DNA from: Clytia hemisphaerica
Taxonomy: Eukaryota > Cnidaria > Hydrozoa > Leptothecata > Clytiidae
Direction of reading: 5' to 3'
Length of the DNA: 64,000 nt
NCBI GenBank assembly: GCA_902728285.1
Contig: CACVBU010000757.1
Span: 160,900-224,899, forward strand
A program made the position numbers and the translations under genes. Shown piece after piece: positions 11,401 through 22,428 of the stretch (positions are counted from its first letter, which is position 1; each line of letters begins with the position of its first letter). The notes below the pieces were generated by a model. It did not search any database and was not told the DNA's origin. It worked only from the letters and a program-made list of their open reading frames with translations.

Positions 11401-11900
11401 TTTGTTGTCGAAACTTGAAATTTCCAACCCAAAAATCAATGGTTTCCCTAGATAAAGCTAAAAGTACCACAGAGGAAATCAAGTATACTTACTGAATCTC
11501 AATTCCATTACCATGGGGCAAGTTTTGATTAAAATTACATTTTTTTATCTAAAAGTTGAAGAAAAACAACAAAATTATCAATTGATTTTGCCCATCTTAA
11601 ATCAAAATGCCGAGACGTTTTAGAGAGTGCCGGGGTAAACTAATACTTACATGATCACTATCAACCTTCCTACTACCCATAAAAGTCTGCAACACAAAAA
11701 AATCATTCAGAGCAATACAAGCCAGAAAGAAATTGGTCCCAATTTTTCAAAATTTCAAGCATGCCTCATGTCCGCCATCTTTACTCCCAGAATATAGAAT
11801 GATTTTTCCTCGATTTTCTCAGGGTAAACCCCCAGAAGATCAAAGATTCACTCCCTAGTCTCTTTTTCACAAAGAACTCACTGGAAATCTTTATTCAAGG
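11360..11900 (-). other. Possible spliced transcript on the minus strand (two small exons)
   Basis: Reading the minus strand, a T-rich tract ending TTGTGTTGCAG precedes a 36-nt segment (11686-11651) that ends at a perfect GTAAGT donor. About 100 nt further on, a second T-rich tract ending CAACTTTTAG precedes a 56-nt segment (11548-11493), again ending at GTAAGT. Upstream on the same strand lies AAGATGGCGGAC (near 11780), a YY1-like initiator motif. The first segment contains an ATG, and the two join in an open frame. A third acceptor, CTTTATCTAG at 11451, continues the frame to a stop near 11360 (about 60 codons in all). No family is recognised, so it may equally be non-coding. Confidence 0.3.
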
Positions 11901-12254
11901 ACTTTTTTCTTGAACATTGGTTAACCTGTACGTAACGCCATTTTGTTTCGGTCTTCCTTCTTGCTCAACTATTCTACAGCCTTGCTTCTTCAAAGGGTGC
12001 CGAATTCAAAGGGAAAGAATAGGAAAACAGCGAGCGGCAGCGGTGTTTCTTATCCTCTTTTCCCAAATCTCTGTTATTATATTAATAACTAGCTTTATTG
12101 TTCATAGAACTTCTTGAGCTTTAAAGACCATCATATGGTCGTAACTCGAAAAAGTCCTTCTTTACTTGGTAAAACAAGACACCGGCAAAGTACACATAAG
12201 TTAAGTTGAATCCAAAAGTGGTTGAATGTGTTGAATGTCAATCAATGTTTTTTT

Positions 12255-12325
12255 GGTCTTCAAAATAGATTTACCTCACTTAGAGTGTTTTCACTGCTTA
12301 TTCAGTGTGGTAAATCTATTTTAAA
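12255..12325. repeat. Small hairpin
   Basis: AAAATAGATTTACCTCACT (12262) is mirrored by AGTGTGGTAAATCTATTTT (12304-12322) across a short loop. No other structure. Confidence 0.5.
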
Positions 12326-12819
12326 AACCTGAAAAAAGTTTGTTAACATTCGTTTAACTTTACATGCGCACGCTCAACTTTTTCATGCATTTGTGATAGC
12401 CTAAATAACTTATGCTTTGGTGAAATAGCTCCAATTCTGGCTTTCCATGTTAAGAGGGACCTTCCCGAAGGCATTTAACGCTGGTTAGACTAGGCACACA
12501 GATAGAGTCATACAGAAACACCATAAAGTGAAAATATATAGCTATAAAGTCAAAAAGTCTAGCTTCCTGAAGGCCCGTCTCTTCATTGCCTGTGCTGCGA
12601 TTATATCTCAATGGCTTCAATTCTTTCAGCTTGGAGAAAAGATTGCATCATGAAAAAATACTATGCACTTGAAAAAAATTTAGGTGCATTTCAACTTTTC
12701 TCAATTGTATGTCTGAATGGACCATAATGGCATTGTTTTATTTTTCTTTTAATCAACAACATAGAAGATTTTGCTTGAGAAGTTCAATCACAGCGTACGC
12801 AAGTGGAGCCCGGGCCTTA

Positions 12820-14186
12820 GGGAGTGGTCAGAAAGTATCTACTAGGGGGGAGTGGAGGATATTTTGAAAAATCCAAAAAAAATTTCGCACCCCCTCCCCT
12901 AACCTGGAAAAAATTTTCGAACCCCCGCTCATCAGGCCCAATAATTTTTCGCATCCCCCCCCCCTTTACTACAAAAATTTTTACGCGAAAAAGAATTCAT
13001 ACAGATGCGGTACAAAGAGCATTATTTGTTTGTATGACACTTTTTGATGTCAAAATAAGGTAAGGGAGATAGTTTAGCCCTGTTAAGTTAAAGTATAACA
13101 GGGTTAAGACAAGAATCATCAAGTGGTTTTCTCTGAGTTTCTGTAAGATTTGGAAAAAATTACGGCTTGTTTTCCCCAGTAGCGACCTGGCTTAATTTTC
13201 TGGGGGTGCAAACTATGAAATTGGCGCCCCTGGTATTTTTTGTCCTTATTTGCGCCCTCCATTATTTTAAGTGAAAATATTAAACTGTAAGAGCAGTATG
13301 GTTGAAAGTAACGCCCGGAATCTTTGAGTTAAGAAACTTGGAATTTGTTTTTTGTAATTTGAAATGTTAAGGTGTTTTGAACAAAGGAGGCGCAACCATC
13401 AGATCTTTCTGGGGGTGCATTGCACCCCCTGCACCCCCTGCCAGGTCGCCACTGATTCCCTGAAAAATTACTGATAATGTACACAATCTCCCTGAGTCTA
13501 TTTTGAAACTGATGGTGAGATGTCGAAAAGCATTTTTCATCAGACATTACAGAGGCATCTCAATTACTCAAGAGAAAATTTTGAAGATTGGACCCTAGAA
13601 TACAAGCTATTCTTTGAATTTTTCTATAAAACCTATATTTTCCAGGTTTTCCAGGGTCTGTCAAAGCCCTGTGTCTGTTAGTTAGTATGTAAGTTAGAAG
13701 ACATTAGCAGATGCTAAGGAGGCGCAACCATGGTTTGCGCCGACGGGCGAAAATTTCAATATTTTTCACCACCATTTTAGCTAAAAGACACTTTGTTTTG
13801 ACAAATTTCTTTTAAGAAGTACTTTTTCAAACTCTGATGAGCTGTGAGAGCCACTAATCTACTTCCCTCACCTAGTTCAATGTTACAAACCAAAAGGGCA
13901 AGGCAAAGAGGCCTAAATAATGGCAATATGAAATGTACATATATTGAATAAGATCAATTATGAGTTGTCGGCCGTGAGGCCGAAAAATTTTTGAAATCTT
14001 GAAACGTAAAACTATGAAATTAGACTTCCTACATTTTCCCTTGAGTTTCCCAAAAAAAATTGGAACCCCCCCCGAAACCCTCAAAAGAAATTTGGAACCC
14101 CCCCCCCCGTAACCCTCGAAAAAAATTCGAACCCCCCCCCTAGAATCCTCCACCCCCCCCCTAGTAGATACTTTCTGACCACTCCC
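12820..14186. mobile_element. TTAA-flanked TIR element, copy 1 (with a nested insert)
   Basis: Both ends carry about 40 bp of inverted repeat beginning GGGAGTGGTCAGAAAGTATC. The right end is followed by TTAA (14187-14190); the left flank is TTAG, one change from TTAA. Sub-terminal regions contain runs of C or G. Copy 2 begins at 52301 behind a perfect TTAA. The interior matches copy 2, including the block GGTTTGCGCCGACGGG, but lacks any transposase. Copy 2 shows that 13177-13454 is a later insert. TTAA targets are used by piggyBac and Kolobok transposons; the superfamily is not resolved. Confidence 0.8.
13177..13454. mobile_element. Nested hAT-like MITE
   Basis: The ends are CAGTAGCGACCTGGC and GCCAGGTCGCCACTG, inverted with one mismatch. 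The interior has GGGGGTGCA and GCGCC blocks. The corresponding site in copy 2 of the host element (near 52812) is uninterrupted, which proves insertion. The flanks share only TTCCC, so the 8-bp target duplication expected for hAT elements is blurred. Confidence 0.75.
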
Positions 14187-14640
14187 TTAACTAAGATTGT
14201 TTTCTATTTCACCCTAATTAAGATGGCACAGACTGTTTTTATTAGGCAAAGTAGCAATAGAGAATTGCTGAAATATAACAGCCAATGAAAAATAAATAAG
14301 CTATTTCTGGTTGGTTACCTTGTTGATTTATTCACCGCTATATATTTTGCCTCTAAGATATCTGCGGCATTATCAGAAAAGGTCTATTTAGTGAATGATC
14401 ATGACATATATTGTTGTAAGAAAGAAACTAGGAGAAAAAAAAAGGAGATGTGAAAGTCAATAAGATAATGATAACATAATTTTCGAAATGTATTTTTGAG
14501 ATGCTTTTCCAGCTTTTCCTTCAATTTTATTAAATTTTCAAGCTGCATGTATTCTTCAAGTATTTTGTTAATGGAATATAATTTTTTTTTTCAATCAATA
14601 TATCAATAATTCAATTAATCGATTATTCCTGATTATTTTT
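14187..14640. other. No gene seen
   Basis: AT-rich DNA with no recognisable gene or repeat boundary. Confidence 0.35.
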
Positions 14641-14689
14641 AATGCTTTAATTTTTAAAGTATTAAAAAAGGCTTCATAAGTGCATGACA

Positions 14690-14900
14690 TGTGGGGGCAT
14701 TTAGCGAAAGCTATGACTAGGATAAAGTATATGCTTATAAAACATAAATATGCTCATATTACACGCCCTCCCTTGTTTACTTTGTAAGGACTAATTACTG
14801 AATGGTATATCACTGTCTATCAAGAGTTAGTAATCACGAGTCATTTATTTGATTCTTATAAATGTGCTAATAAGATAATAAAGAGACAATCATAATTGAG
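14690..14900. repeat. Fragment related to the foldback element interior
   Basis: The stretch with TATGCTCATATTACACGCCC, then CTTGTTTACTTTGTAAGGAC and TATATCACTGTCTATCAAGA matches 38580-38660 inside the foldback element at 36.9-39.6 kb, with moderate divergence. This is a second, partial representative of that family. No terminal sub-repeats were seen here. Confidence 0.55.
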
Positions 14901-15583
14901 AATCTAAAGACACAAAGATATATGAGTTAATGCAAAGAAACCTACGAAAATCGTCCGTGGTTATACGAGCGTGTAATTTGTAAATTCATTTTAGTGAGTT
15001 CGTCCACCGTATCAGGTACTTTTGTGTTCTATTTATTTTCCTCACTGCCGCCGCCGCAGAATGCTGATTGTAATACTTTCGCCAAGGCGAAATTAATAAT
15101 GGCTTACATCACGAGATATTTCTTGTTAATGCTTATTTAATTGAGTTTTCTTGGAAAGTCGAAACGTCGAATAAACAAGATTAACAGGAGGTATACTTGT
15201 AATACTAGAATTTGATCAAAATAAATTCTCCTAACTATTCACAAAAGACAAGTAAAACTGAACTTATTACTTTTACCAAACATGGAAATGTCATTGTTGT
15301 AATCTGCTTTTGTTCTGAACCTTATAAATGTGTATTTCAATAACCACCTCCCTTTTTCATCGCGAGTTGAACATCATAGAGTGTCACTATCTTTGAAAGA
15401 AAAGTGAAAGTACCTTTTATAACTTTTTGTCGATTTAATCGTAAAATTCGCTCAAAAAGCAACGAGTGAATCGGAGTTTGAACATTGAACATTGTTTTCA
15501 AGAAAGGTATGTAATCGTTAAATCTTTTTATTTCTAGAATCTCAAAAGAATTGCTTCAGCAATAAGAGTTGCATGCGTGGCTA
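14901..15583. other. No gene seen
   Basis: Contains CCGCCGCCGCAGAATGC near 15048 and an inverted CGCCAAGGCG motif near 15080, but no ORF or element boundary. Confidence 0.35.
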
Positions 15584-15849
15584 CTCTGAGGTCCCGAATA
15601 AACGTCTCCCCACGGTTACTAGTTTTCGAAAAATTCTCGGACCCTGCCTGTTCTTATTTGGACCTGTTTTCAGCTTTCAAAAGCTGAATTAATCTGAACA
15701 TCCTAGTTTTAGTCTACAATTATCTTATTTTTGGCTTTTTAGAGACATAATTTATTTCCCGGCCATTAAGTCTCCTTGGAAATATTATTCTGAAAAAGTC
15801 TCAGATACCTCCTTCTATTCAGATACCTCTACTATTTAGGACTTAGGAG
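15584..15849. mobile_element. TA-flanked G/C-run MITE, degenerate copy
   Basis: Starts CTCTGAGGTCCCGAATAAAC after TA and ends TTTAGGACTTAGGAG before TA. This matches the terminal consensus CTCTAAGGTCCCGAATAG of the family at 44037, 49427, 51168, 57641 and 61396. The homopolymer C-runs of the young copies are mostly eroded here, indicating an older insertion. Confidence 0.7.
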
Positions 15850-16347
15850 TAGGCATTTACTCTTCAAATTTGCTTTGGATAAACTACGACAATACAAAAT
15901 AAATTTACTATTTGATTATATTAACCCTTTAAATGCAAGCATATTTTTCGCCCTGAGATTTATTTGTTAAGGTGTTTTTTTCGATAATAAACACATTTTG
16001 TTTGATAAGAATATCCAAAATAAACTTTAATGACTGCAGACGTGTTTTTAAAAGTTATATTTATTTAGACGCAGTTTGTATCGCACTCGTAAACAGGTGC
16101 AATTGCATTATGGGCATGAAATCCTGAAAAATACAAATATTATTTTGGGGAATGAATTTCTAGCAACTATTTGATCAATCGAATCACGGTTCAGCATTTG
16201 AATTGCAATTTCACTGTTTCAGTAAGTTGTGTCAAGGGGTCAATTTTTATAGATTTTAAGGTGTATTAGTGTATGTTTTAAGGTGTAATTCGATTTTAAC
16301 GTACAATTTTGAAAACATTTGATACCAATGATTTAATCGTTGCATTA

Positions 16348-16750
16348 AGCTAAGGGGACACGGAAACAATTTCTGTGCAATTGCAACAAAAACAAATTGT
16401 CGCAATCGCAATGAAATTTTACACCGTGTCGCATAGGCCTAGCACACGAAACAAAATCATAAAAATGAAATCAAAGCAACTCCACCATTTTGAACTCATG
16501 TCTTGCGTGTTGAAAATGGGAAGATTATGTCATAATTTGTTTTGAGTTGTATAAACGAATTTGATTGGCTAAATGAAAAAAATGTTTCAAGGAATCTTCT
16601 TAAAGTGAGGGGACACGAGGGTTTTTGTATGATTCTCATTTGCAACATGAAAATTTTGTTGCAGAAACAAAAATAAAATTCAAATCGATTTGAATTTTAT
16701 TTTTGTTTCAGCAACAATCGCATAAAAATTGTTTCTGTGTCCCCATAGCT
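16348..16750. mobile_element. 403-bp MITE with TTA target duplication
   Basis: The ends AGCTAAGGGGACACGGAAAC and its complement ending in GTCCCCATAGCT are flanked by TTA on both sides (16345-16347 and 16751-16753). The homologous uninterrupted sequence near 28710 has a single TTA, giving a clean filled/empty-site pair. A 3-bp TTA target duplication is typical of PIF/Harbinger elements. Confidence 0.85.
16658..16715. repeat. 58-bp near-perfect palindrome
   Basis: Centred on the TCGA at 16685-16688, the arms of 29 bp match at 28 positions. They contain AAACAAAAATAAAATTC and its complement. The palindrome lies inside the TTA-flanked MITE. Confidence 0.85.
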
Positions 16751-17035
16751 TTAGTAACTTTGCAGTGAATAACTGTTCAAGATTTGAGACCAAAAGGACT
16801 ATTTCATGAAAAGCTATTCAAGAAAACGATTTTGTAGGTTTTAAGGGGTAAATCACTAAAATTGCATTTGTTTACCAAACAATAAAAAATTTTCTCAGCA
16901 TTTTTTACAAAATACCATACCCAGAGAAGAAATTGGTAGCCTAAAGTTTCAACGCTTACTGTTTTCTCTATCAGGATATAGGTATCCCATAATTTCTTTG
17001 TTGTAGGTTTTAAGGGGTATCCACTGTTAGACTGA

Positions 17036-17857
17036 TGTGGGAATCCCACTTGTTCAAATTTCGGAAAAAATAAATTTCCAGACGGTGTCAATCTTCCCAC
17101 GCGACTTGTCCAAATTTCTAAAAAAAGAAATTTCCAGACGGTGTCAATCTTCCCACGCCACTTGTCCAAATTTCTGAAAAAAGAAATTTCCAGACGGTGT
17201 TAATCGAAAGAATTAAAATTAATCAGTATTAATTAGATGCAATCGAACCCATTCCAAAAGTGCTTTTCGATTGAGATTCAATCTTGTAATCTTCCCACGC
17301 CACTTGCCCAAATTTCTAAAAAAAGAAATTTCCAGACGGTGTCAATCGAAAGAATTAAAATCAATCAATAATAATTGGATGCATTCGAACCCATTCCAAA
17401 AGTGCTTTTCGATTGAGATTCAATCGTGTAATCTTCCCACGTCACTTGTTTTAATTTCTGAAAAAGAAATTTCCAGACAGTGTCAATCGAAAGAATTAAA
17501 ATCAATCAATAATAATTAGATGCAATTGAACCCATTCCAAAACGGTTTTTCGATTGAGATTCGATCGTGTAATCTTCCGACGCCACTTGTCCAAATTTCT
17601 GAAGAAAAAAAATTTCCGGACAGTGTCAATCGAAGGAATTAAAATTAATCAGTATTAATTGGAAGCAATCGAAATCAATTCCAAAAGTACTTTTCGATTG
17701 AGATTCAATCGTGTAATCTTCCCATGCCACTTGCCCAAATTTCTGAAAAAAGAAATTTCCAGACGGTGTCAATCGAAAGAATTAAAATCAATCAATAATA
17801 ATTAGATGCAATTGAACCCATTCCAAAAGTGCTTTTCGATTAAGATTCAATCGTGTT
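17036..17857. repeat. Minisatellite, ~142-bp units plus two short units
   Basis: The core block AATCTTCCCACGCCACTTG recurs at 17288, 17430, 17571 and 17715, spaced 142, 141 and 144 bp. It is preceded by two shorter periods of about 59 bp at 17089 and 17148 that lack the AATTAAAATCAATCAATAAT half of the unit. The open frame at 17271-17519 arises from this repetition. Confidence 0.85.
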
Positions 17858-17861
17858 GGAT

Positions 17862-18622
17862 ATAATCTTAGCCCTACAGTAATTGACCTCTCATCTGAGA
17901 CAAAATTCTTTCAAATGCAAACAAATGTGTCAAGGGAGTGATTTACAGTCTACTTAGAGTGACATCCGTGCCTTTTCTTACACGTTTTCTATAAGAACAA
18001 TTTCATAAGAATACGAGGCTGAAATTTTGCCAAAACCTAAGAACAAATTGAGAAGAATCTGAGCCTCAGATTTCAGAAATTACTGAGAAGTACAGGTTTC
18101 CATTTTAATTAATATTGACATTTAAGCCTGAATAACTCAAATAAAATTAAGAGCAGCCCAGCCAAAATCATATGACTTACTGGTTTTTCCTATAAAAAGC
18201 GTATATATGAAGATACTACTCTTCATATGTTATTTTATTAGTGTACACGTTTAGCAACATAACTGTTCGAATACTTTGAGTAGAGTAATATTTTTAACGT
18301 ATGAAGAGCGTAAATAACTACTTGTGGTATAAAAAGAGAAGTTCCCAGAAAAGAGAACTTCCTTACTTTCATTGACTCTCCAGGGATAAGAAAAAAACAA
18401 ACAAGATTTCAAAATGATTAATCAGATCAAAATAACTCCGGAAAAGTCTTTTTGATGATGATAAAACAATAGATAAGATAAGAATGCTACCGTTAAGCGG
18501 AACTAAAATACTGAAAAAAGGCGCGCAAAAACAAACGCAAAATTATGAGATGTTTGCCCAACTTCCTTATGCGTGAAGCTATGAATCCCATCCTCGGGAG
18601 CTTTAGGCTCCCTGCGGTGGCA
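17862..18622 (-). mobile_element. TGCCACCGCAG-family element, copy C (truncated)
   Basis: Reverse-oriented and most similar to copy B. The CTGCGGTGGCA terminus is at the right (18612-18622). The other end is lost where the minisatellite stops. Confidence 0.7.
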
Positions 18623-19790
18623 ATAATCTTCAAAACTCTGTAAAAGAAATTTGAAAGTAAAAAAACTTCAGAAGTAAAAAAACCTTCTTGTTGTCAGTGT
18701 ATACTGAAATAAAACTAGTCTTGATATGTTTGTGTACACAATTTTGTTTGAATCTTTTCGTCTTACTACTGCAATCCGACTTGACCTGTACGTAGCTATA
18801 ACCTCCTCCACAAAGATCAGCCTCCTTCGCATTTTTTTTCTTGAAGAAAGCCCGTTTATACAAATATGTCCCTTTTGGAAAACGGGAGATATTTAATGAG
18901 GTGTTCTGATTTCTAAGAAACCTTTATCGAACTATATGTCTCCCTAAACGTATTACTACTTTATGGTTGGATGTGTTCTAATAACTAAGAAAAACATTTT
19001 GCCAAGATATACTTGCAAGGTATTTGTTTGTTTTTACACGAAAGATGTGTTCTGAAACTTTCTAGGGCTGCTAGGTAACAAGATCACATCAATTTTCTCT
19101 TGGTTATATCTATGTCTCCTTAAAAGTTGTGTTCTAAAGCTTCCTAGAGTTACCTAGACAACAAGAACATCTTTCGCCAGAACATCATTATTTCTAGCTG
19201 ATTAATTTTCGAAGATCTTATCAGAACAAATCAAAATTTCTAGCTGAAACATACTCTCAGAACACAAAAACAAAAAGGTCGCCTCGCCGGCTGCTTTCAG
19301 GCTATTTCTGTGCGTGCAAATTCCTAAGAAACTGGGTGTTCCAAAGTCCATAGAGGCCTAAGATGTTCTTAACTGGTTCTCGATATTTAGGCTATCGAAG
19401 CTTTATCACAAAAAAACTGAGCTGTAGTTCACCCCTGTCTCCACAGCCCCGTTGGAACTTTTTTCCTGAGTGGAAAAAAATTTTATTTTGAAATCCCAAT
19501 TGGGATAGGAAATTCTATTGTTCTAAGGTTTAAAAATTCAGTGGGAATGGTTTTGGATTTTTAAACATTGAATTTTGAATGGGGATGAAATCAATTCCAA
19601 TTTCCCAATAGGGCTGAGTTTCCAGGGTATTTTCGTCTCATTGGGGACGAAATTCTAACCAAATTTTTCAGTAAGGCTGGGGTCCTAACGGGTCTACTAC
19701 ACAAGGATGTTGTAGTTGAAACAAAAAAGGCTGTAATAGTTTTTTATTGAAATCAAATTAGAAAGATCACTCGTTGAAAATATATTTAGG
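18623..19790. other. No gene seen; weak repeats
   Basis: Between 18895 and 19200 a weakly repeated phrase around GTGTTCT plus CTAAGAAAC or CTAGG recurs about every 75-85 bp, suggesting an old tandem array. Nothing else was recognised. Confidence 0.3.
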
Positions 19791-19799
19791 AGTGGAATA

Positions 19800-20045
19800 T
19801 GATAACAAAAAATATAAGTTTGGTAACTTTTTTTGTCCGATGAAGTTTGATTTGTGTTCGATGAGTTTGGTACGTAAACACTCCAGTTTTTTCATCCGAT
19901 GGGATATATATTGACTTTAGCATGGATGGCTACCAATACACCATCGAAATGTAAAAAGAATGGGCATCAACGTACTAAATCAAACTAATCAAGCTTCAAT
20001 CAAACTTCATCGATCTTAATAGACCTTTTGCAAATTAGGATTGTC
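19800..20045. repeat. Dispersed repeat related to 42.4-42.9 kb
   Basis: TAAAAAGAATGGGCATCAA near 19952 and the block TCAATCAAACTTCATCGA near 19995 are the reverse complement of 42416-42475. Members share the recurrent phrase TTTGATT and its complement. Boundaries are approximate. Confidence 0.5.
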
Positions 20046-20148
20046 ATGTTCAACAGGTTTGTTTTAGAAAGGGTTTAAAGTGGCAAAGGAATGTTAGTGC
20101 GGAAATGAAGATCTTTTATATACAATGACATATTAATGTATAATTATA

Positions 20149-20412
20149 ACTAGCCATAACTTTCATTAAAGGCCACCAGGAATTATTATAGACACTGGAA
20201 TAACAACTCACTGAATTTTAGATATCAATCTTTTGTACAAGCCTTGTCCGCATAAATGGTTTTATTTTGCAGCCTCCTTCCATCAGTAAAATGATTGTTA
20301 ATGGCATTTAATTGCATTTCTCATCAAAATACACTTATCCAATTCCAAAATGAGACTTTAAGTTCTCCTCTGAGTTTAATTACTAATTATACGTCGTTAT
20401 GACGTTTTATAT
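20149..20412. repeat. Junction of two repeat fragments
   Basis: 20149-20180 is the ACTAGCCATAACTTTCATTA tail of the TGCCACCGCAG family. From 20183 it continues into a fragment of the family represented by 20465-21258 and 36235-36884 (shared CTTGTCCGC and AATGAGACTT blocks). Confidence 0.55.
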
Positions 20413-20464
20413 TCGACAAAATGGTTTGCGGACCGTAATGTGCGAAGTAAACAACTGGTACTCT

Positions 20465-21258
20465 ATTATAACATGGATTTATCATAGAACTCTGGATACA
20501 CAACGAGCTGGTTTTTCATCGATTTCTCATGTTCTAGCCTTGTCCGCAGTAATGACATTATTGTTCACCCTCATCCATTCACTAATAATTTTTCGTAAAT
20601 TTTTTTGTTGCATTTTTCATCAAAACACAGCTATACAATTCCCAAATGAGACTTAAAGATCTCTCAAGAGAGTCAAATGCATCAAATTGATTGCTGATGA
20701 TATGTCGTAAGGATGTTTCAAGCTGTGAGAAAGATGCGACAAACATGCTATGTATAAGAAATTGAACGTTGACACCAGAAAATTTCAAACTTCCACCTCA
20801 CCAAAACCACCGTGCCACCGCGTGCCATTTTCATATCACTATGAAGCCAAGATACTCCAGTCTAACATATGTCAATCCTAGCTCTTCCCAGGAAAAAATT
20901 GGAAAGATATTGCCAACCTTATTTTCAGCGTCATTCTAGGCTTTTTACTCAATTTTTCTTGTTTGATGAAGTTTTTTCACATTTAATTTCATAAATGTAT
21001 TCGTTAAGCTTTCTTGCTTTCATTTTCAAAGTTGCATCCGGTAAATATACAAAAACAAGAAGTTACAGGACTTTTTAGAAATGGGACAATTAATCATTTT
21101 TCAAAATCAGGGACCTTCGAGCCGCCATGATAGTTGTCCTTTGCGGACAAAGCTAGAACATCAATTGTTTTCTGAAACAATGGAAAGACAATAGTTCGCT
21201 CTCCACCGTTTTATTTGATGTTTATCCAGAGTTCTAGGATAAATCCATGATTATAATA
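20465..21258. mobile_element. 794-bp TIR element
   Basis: ATTATAACATGGATTTATC at 20465 is mirrored at 21240-21258. Inside, ACTCTGGATA and ATGTTCTAGCCTTGTCCGC (20528) are mirrored near 21222 and at 21144-21162. A related copy with intact target duplications is at 36235-36884. The open frames here are non-coding by-products. Confidence 0.75.
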
Positions 21259-21299
21259 AGGAATTTTCTTTCTGTAAACTATCCCCCTTTATAGTTGGA

Positions 21300-21410
21300 A
21301 TATTGCAAATCGAGCTGATAATATATTGCAGACACCTTTTCAATATATTGCCAACATTTAGCAATATATCATCAATATATTGCCTGACAATATATTGTGT
21401 AGTGTATGTA
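21300..21410. repeat. Cluster of CAATATATTG-type palindromes
   Basis: The 10-bp palindrome CAATATATTG or close variants occurs five times within about 80 bp. It creates complementary short open frames on both strands. Confidence 0.6.
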
Positions 21411-21544
21411 GCCCTTAAGACCATTCTTGCACAAAAATATCGTTTAATTCGGCAGTTGTTTTTGTCTGAAATAAGTATCAAGAGGGTATCAATATTTTGT
21501 TCAAGGAACTGTTTTAACAACAAAAAAGGTTATAGTTTTTGATC

Positions 21545-21640
21545 AGTGGTGACCTTGCAGGCGATGCAGCGTGTGCAGTGCACCACCCAGAAAGATCTGA
21601 GAGGGGCGCCAAAAAACCTTTCAAGGGGTGCCAAAGTTTG
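21545..21640. repeat. hAT-like terminal fragment
   Basis: CAGTGGTGACCTTGCAGGCG followed by GGGGCGCC and AGGGGTGCC blocks resembles the end of the nested hAT-like MITE at 13177. No partner end was found. Confidence 0.35.
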
Positions 21641-22007
21641 TTGATGTTTAATTGGGCGATCTATAAATGCAATGTTAATTTTTTATTTTACGCTCTTACA
21701 TCTTTTCTCTTACATTTTTTCATAAAACTACTATCAATATTGAATTTCGAAAAGTCAAAGCAAGAGAAATGTGGTGTATCCACCAGGGGTTAAAGAGGAT
21801 GCTCACCACCAAAATGAGAGATTACCAAAAAGGTCGAAATTTGATGATGCTCGCTGATGCTCTATATCATGGGCTCTCCTGGATTATATCTGTCCTGGGG
21901 AAAAAGTGGGACTCCTCAAAAATTTATATCTGTTCTATAGAAATATTATGCTCCTGGAAAAATATAACACATAATTCTCTAAGGAAGTTAAAATACTCCT
22001 AGAAAAT

Positions 22008-22419
22008 TAGTCTAGCAAGCTAGACGACTAATTCATACATATTAGAAATAAAGCAAAAACTAATAAAGGGAAAAATTTTAGTCGTCTAGAAACCTTTGTG
22101 CACTAACTCCAAACAAAAGAAAAGTGTCAATATTTGTAGTTATAATTTTTTCCCGCTCAAAATAATTCTTGAGAAAAACATGTATGTGGATTTGTGTATT
22201 GAAAGTTTTTCATTTGAGTTGATTTTGTTTTGAGAGTTTGTTATTGCTTGATAAATTGTTTTCTCGCTACGCAAGTTTCTGCGTAGCTAGCCCCTGTATC
22301 TATAAGGCTGGAACACCGGATTCTTCCAGTCGTTTATACAAACTAAATCCCGTATTATTATTATTCTTAGTAGTATTGGTATTATTAGTATTACACGCAT
22401 TATAAACGACTCCAGTCTA
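22008..22419 (+). mobile_element. Mutator-like MITE with 9-bp target duplication, copy 1
   Basis: The element starts TAGTCTAGCAAGCTAGACGA and ends CTCCAGTCTA. It is flanked by an exact 9-bp duplication, CTAGAAAAT (21999-22007 and 22420-22428). Copy 3 at 56283-56695 has the same length within one base and its own 9-bp duplication. The terminal inverted repeat is very short (TAGNCTNG). Nine-base duplications are typical of Mutator-type elements. No coding capacity. Confidence 0.85.
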
Positions 22420-22428
22420 CTAGAAAAT

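Larger units (their letters stand above)
16085..17026 (-). mobile_element. Degenerate inverted copy of the 28.4-29.5 kb TIR element
   Basis: In reverse orientation this region matches 28424-28960. Shared landmarks are GGTTTTAAGGGGTATCCACTG at the right end, GGTTTTAAGGGGTAAA near 16836, and ATTGCATTATGGGCATGAAA near 16105. It is interrupted at 16348-16750 by a MITE. The minus-strand open frame at 16804-17169 is part of this repeat and the adjoining minisatellite, not a gene. Confidence 0.65.

Noticed and set aside
12824..13063. 79-codon ORF repeated almost identically at 52305-52544
   Set aside because: The similarity is explained by two copies of the TTAA element; the frame covers its TIR and C-runs and has no coding character.
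16804..17169. 121-codon minus-strand ORF
   Set aside because: It lies across the end of a TIR element and the minisatellite; its internal WKFLFLEIW repetition mirrors the tandem repeat.
21769..22002. 77-codon ORF starting MWCIHQGLKRM
   Set aside because: No domain, ends at the Mutator-like MITE, no splice signals.
22008..22419. Helitron interpretation of the element ending CTAG
   Set aside because: The exact 9-bp duplications at two independent copies show cut-and-paste insertion, which Helitrons do not produce.
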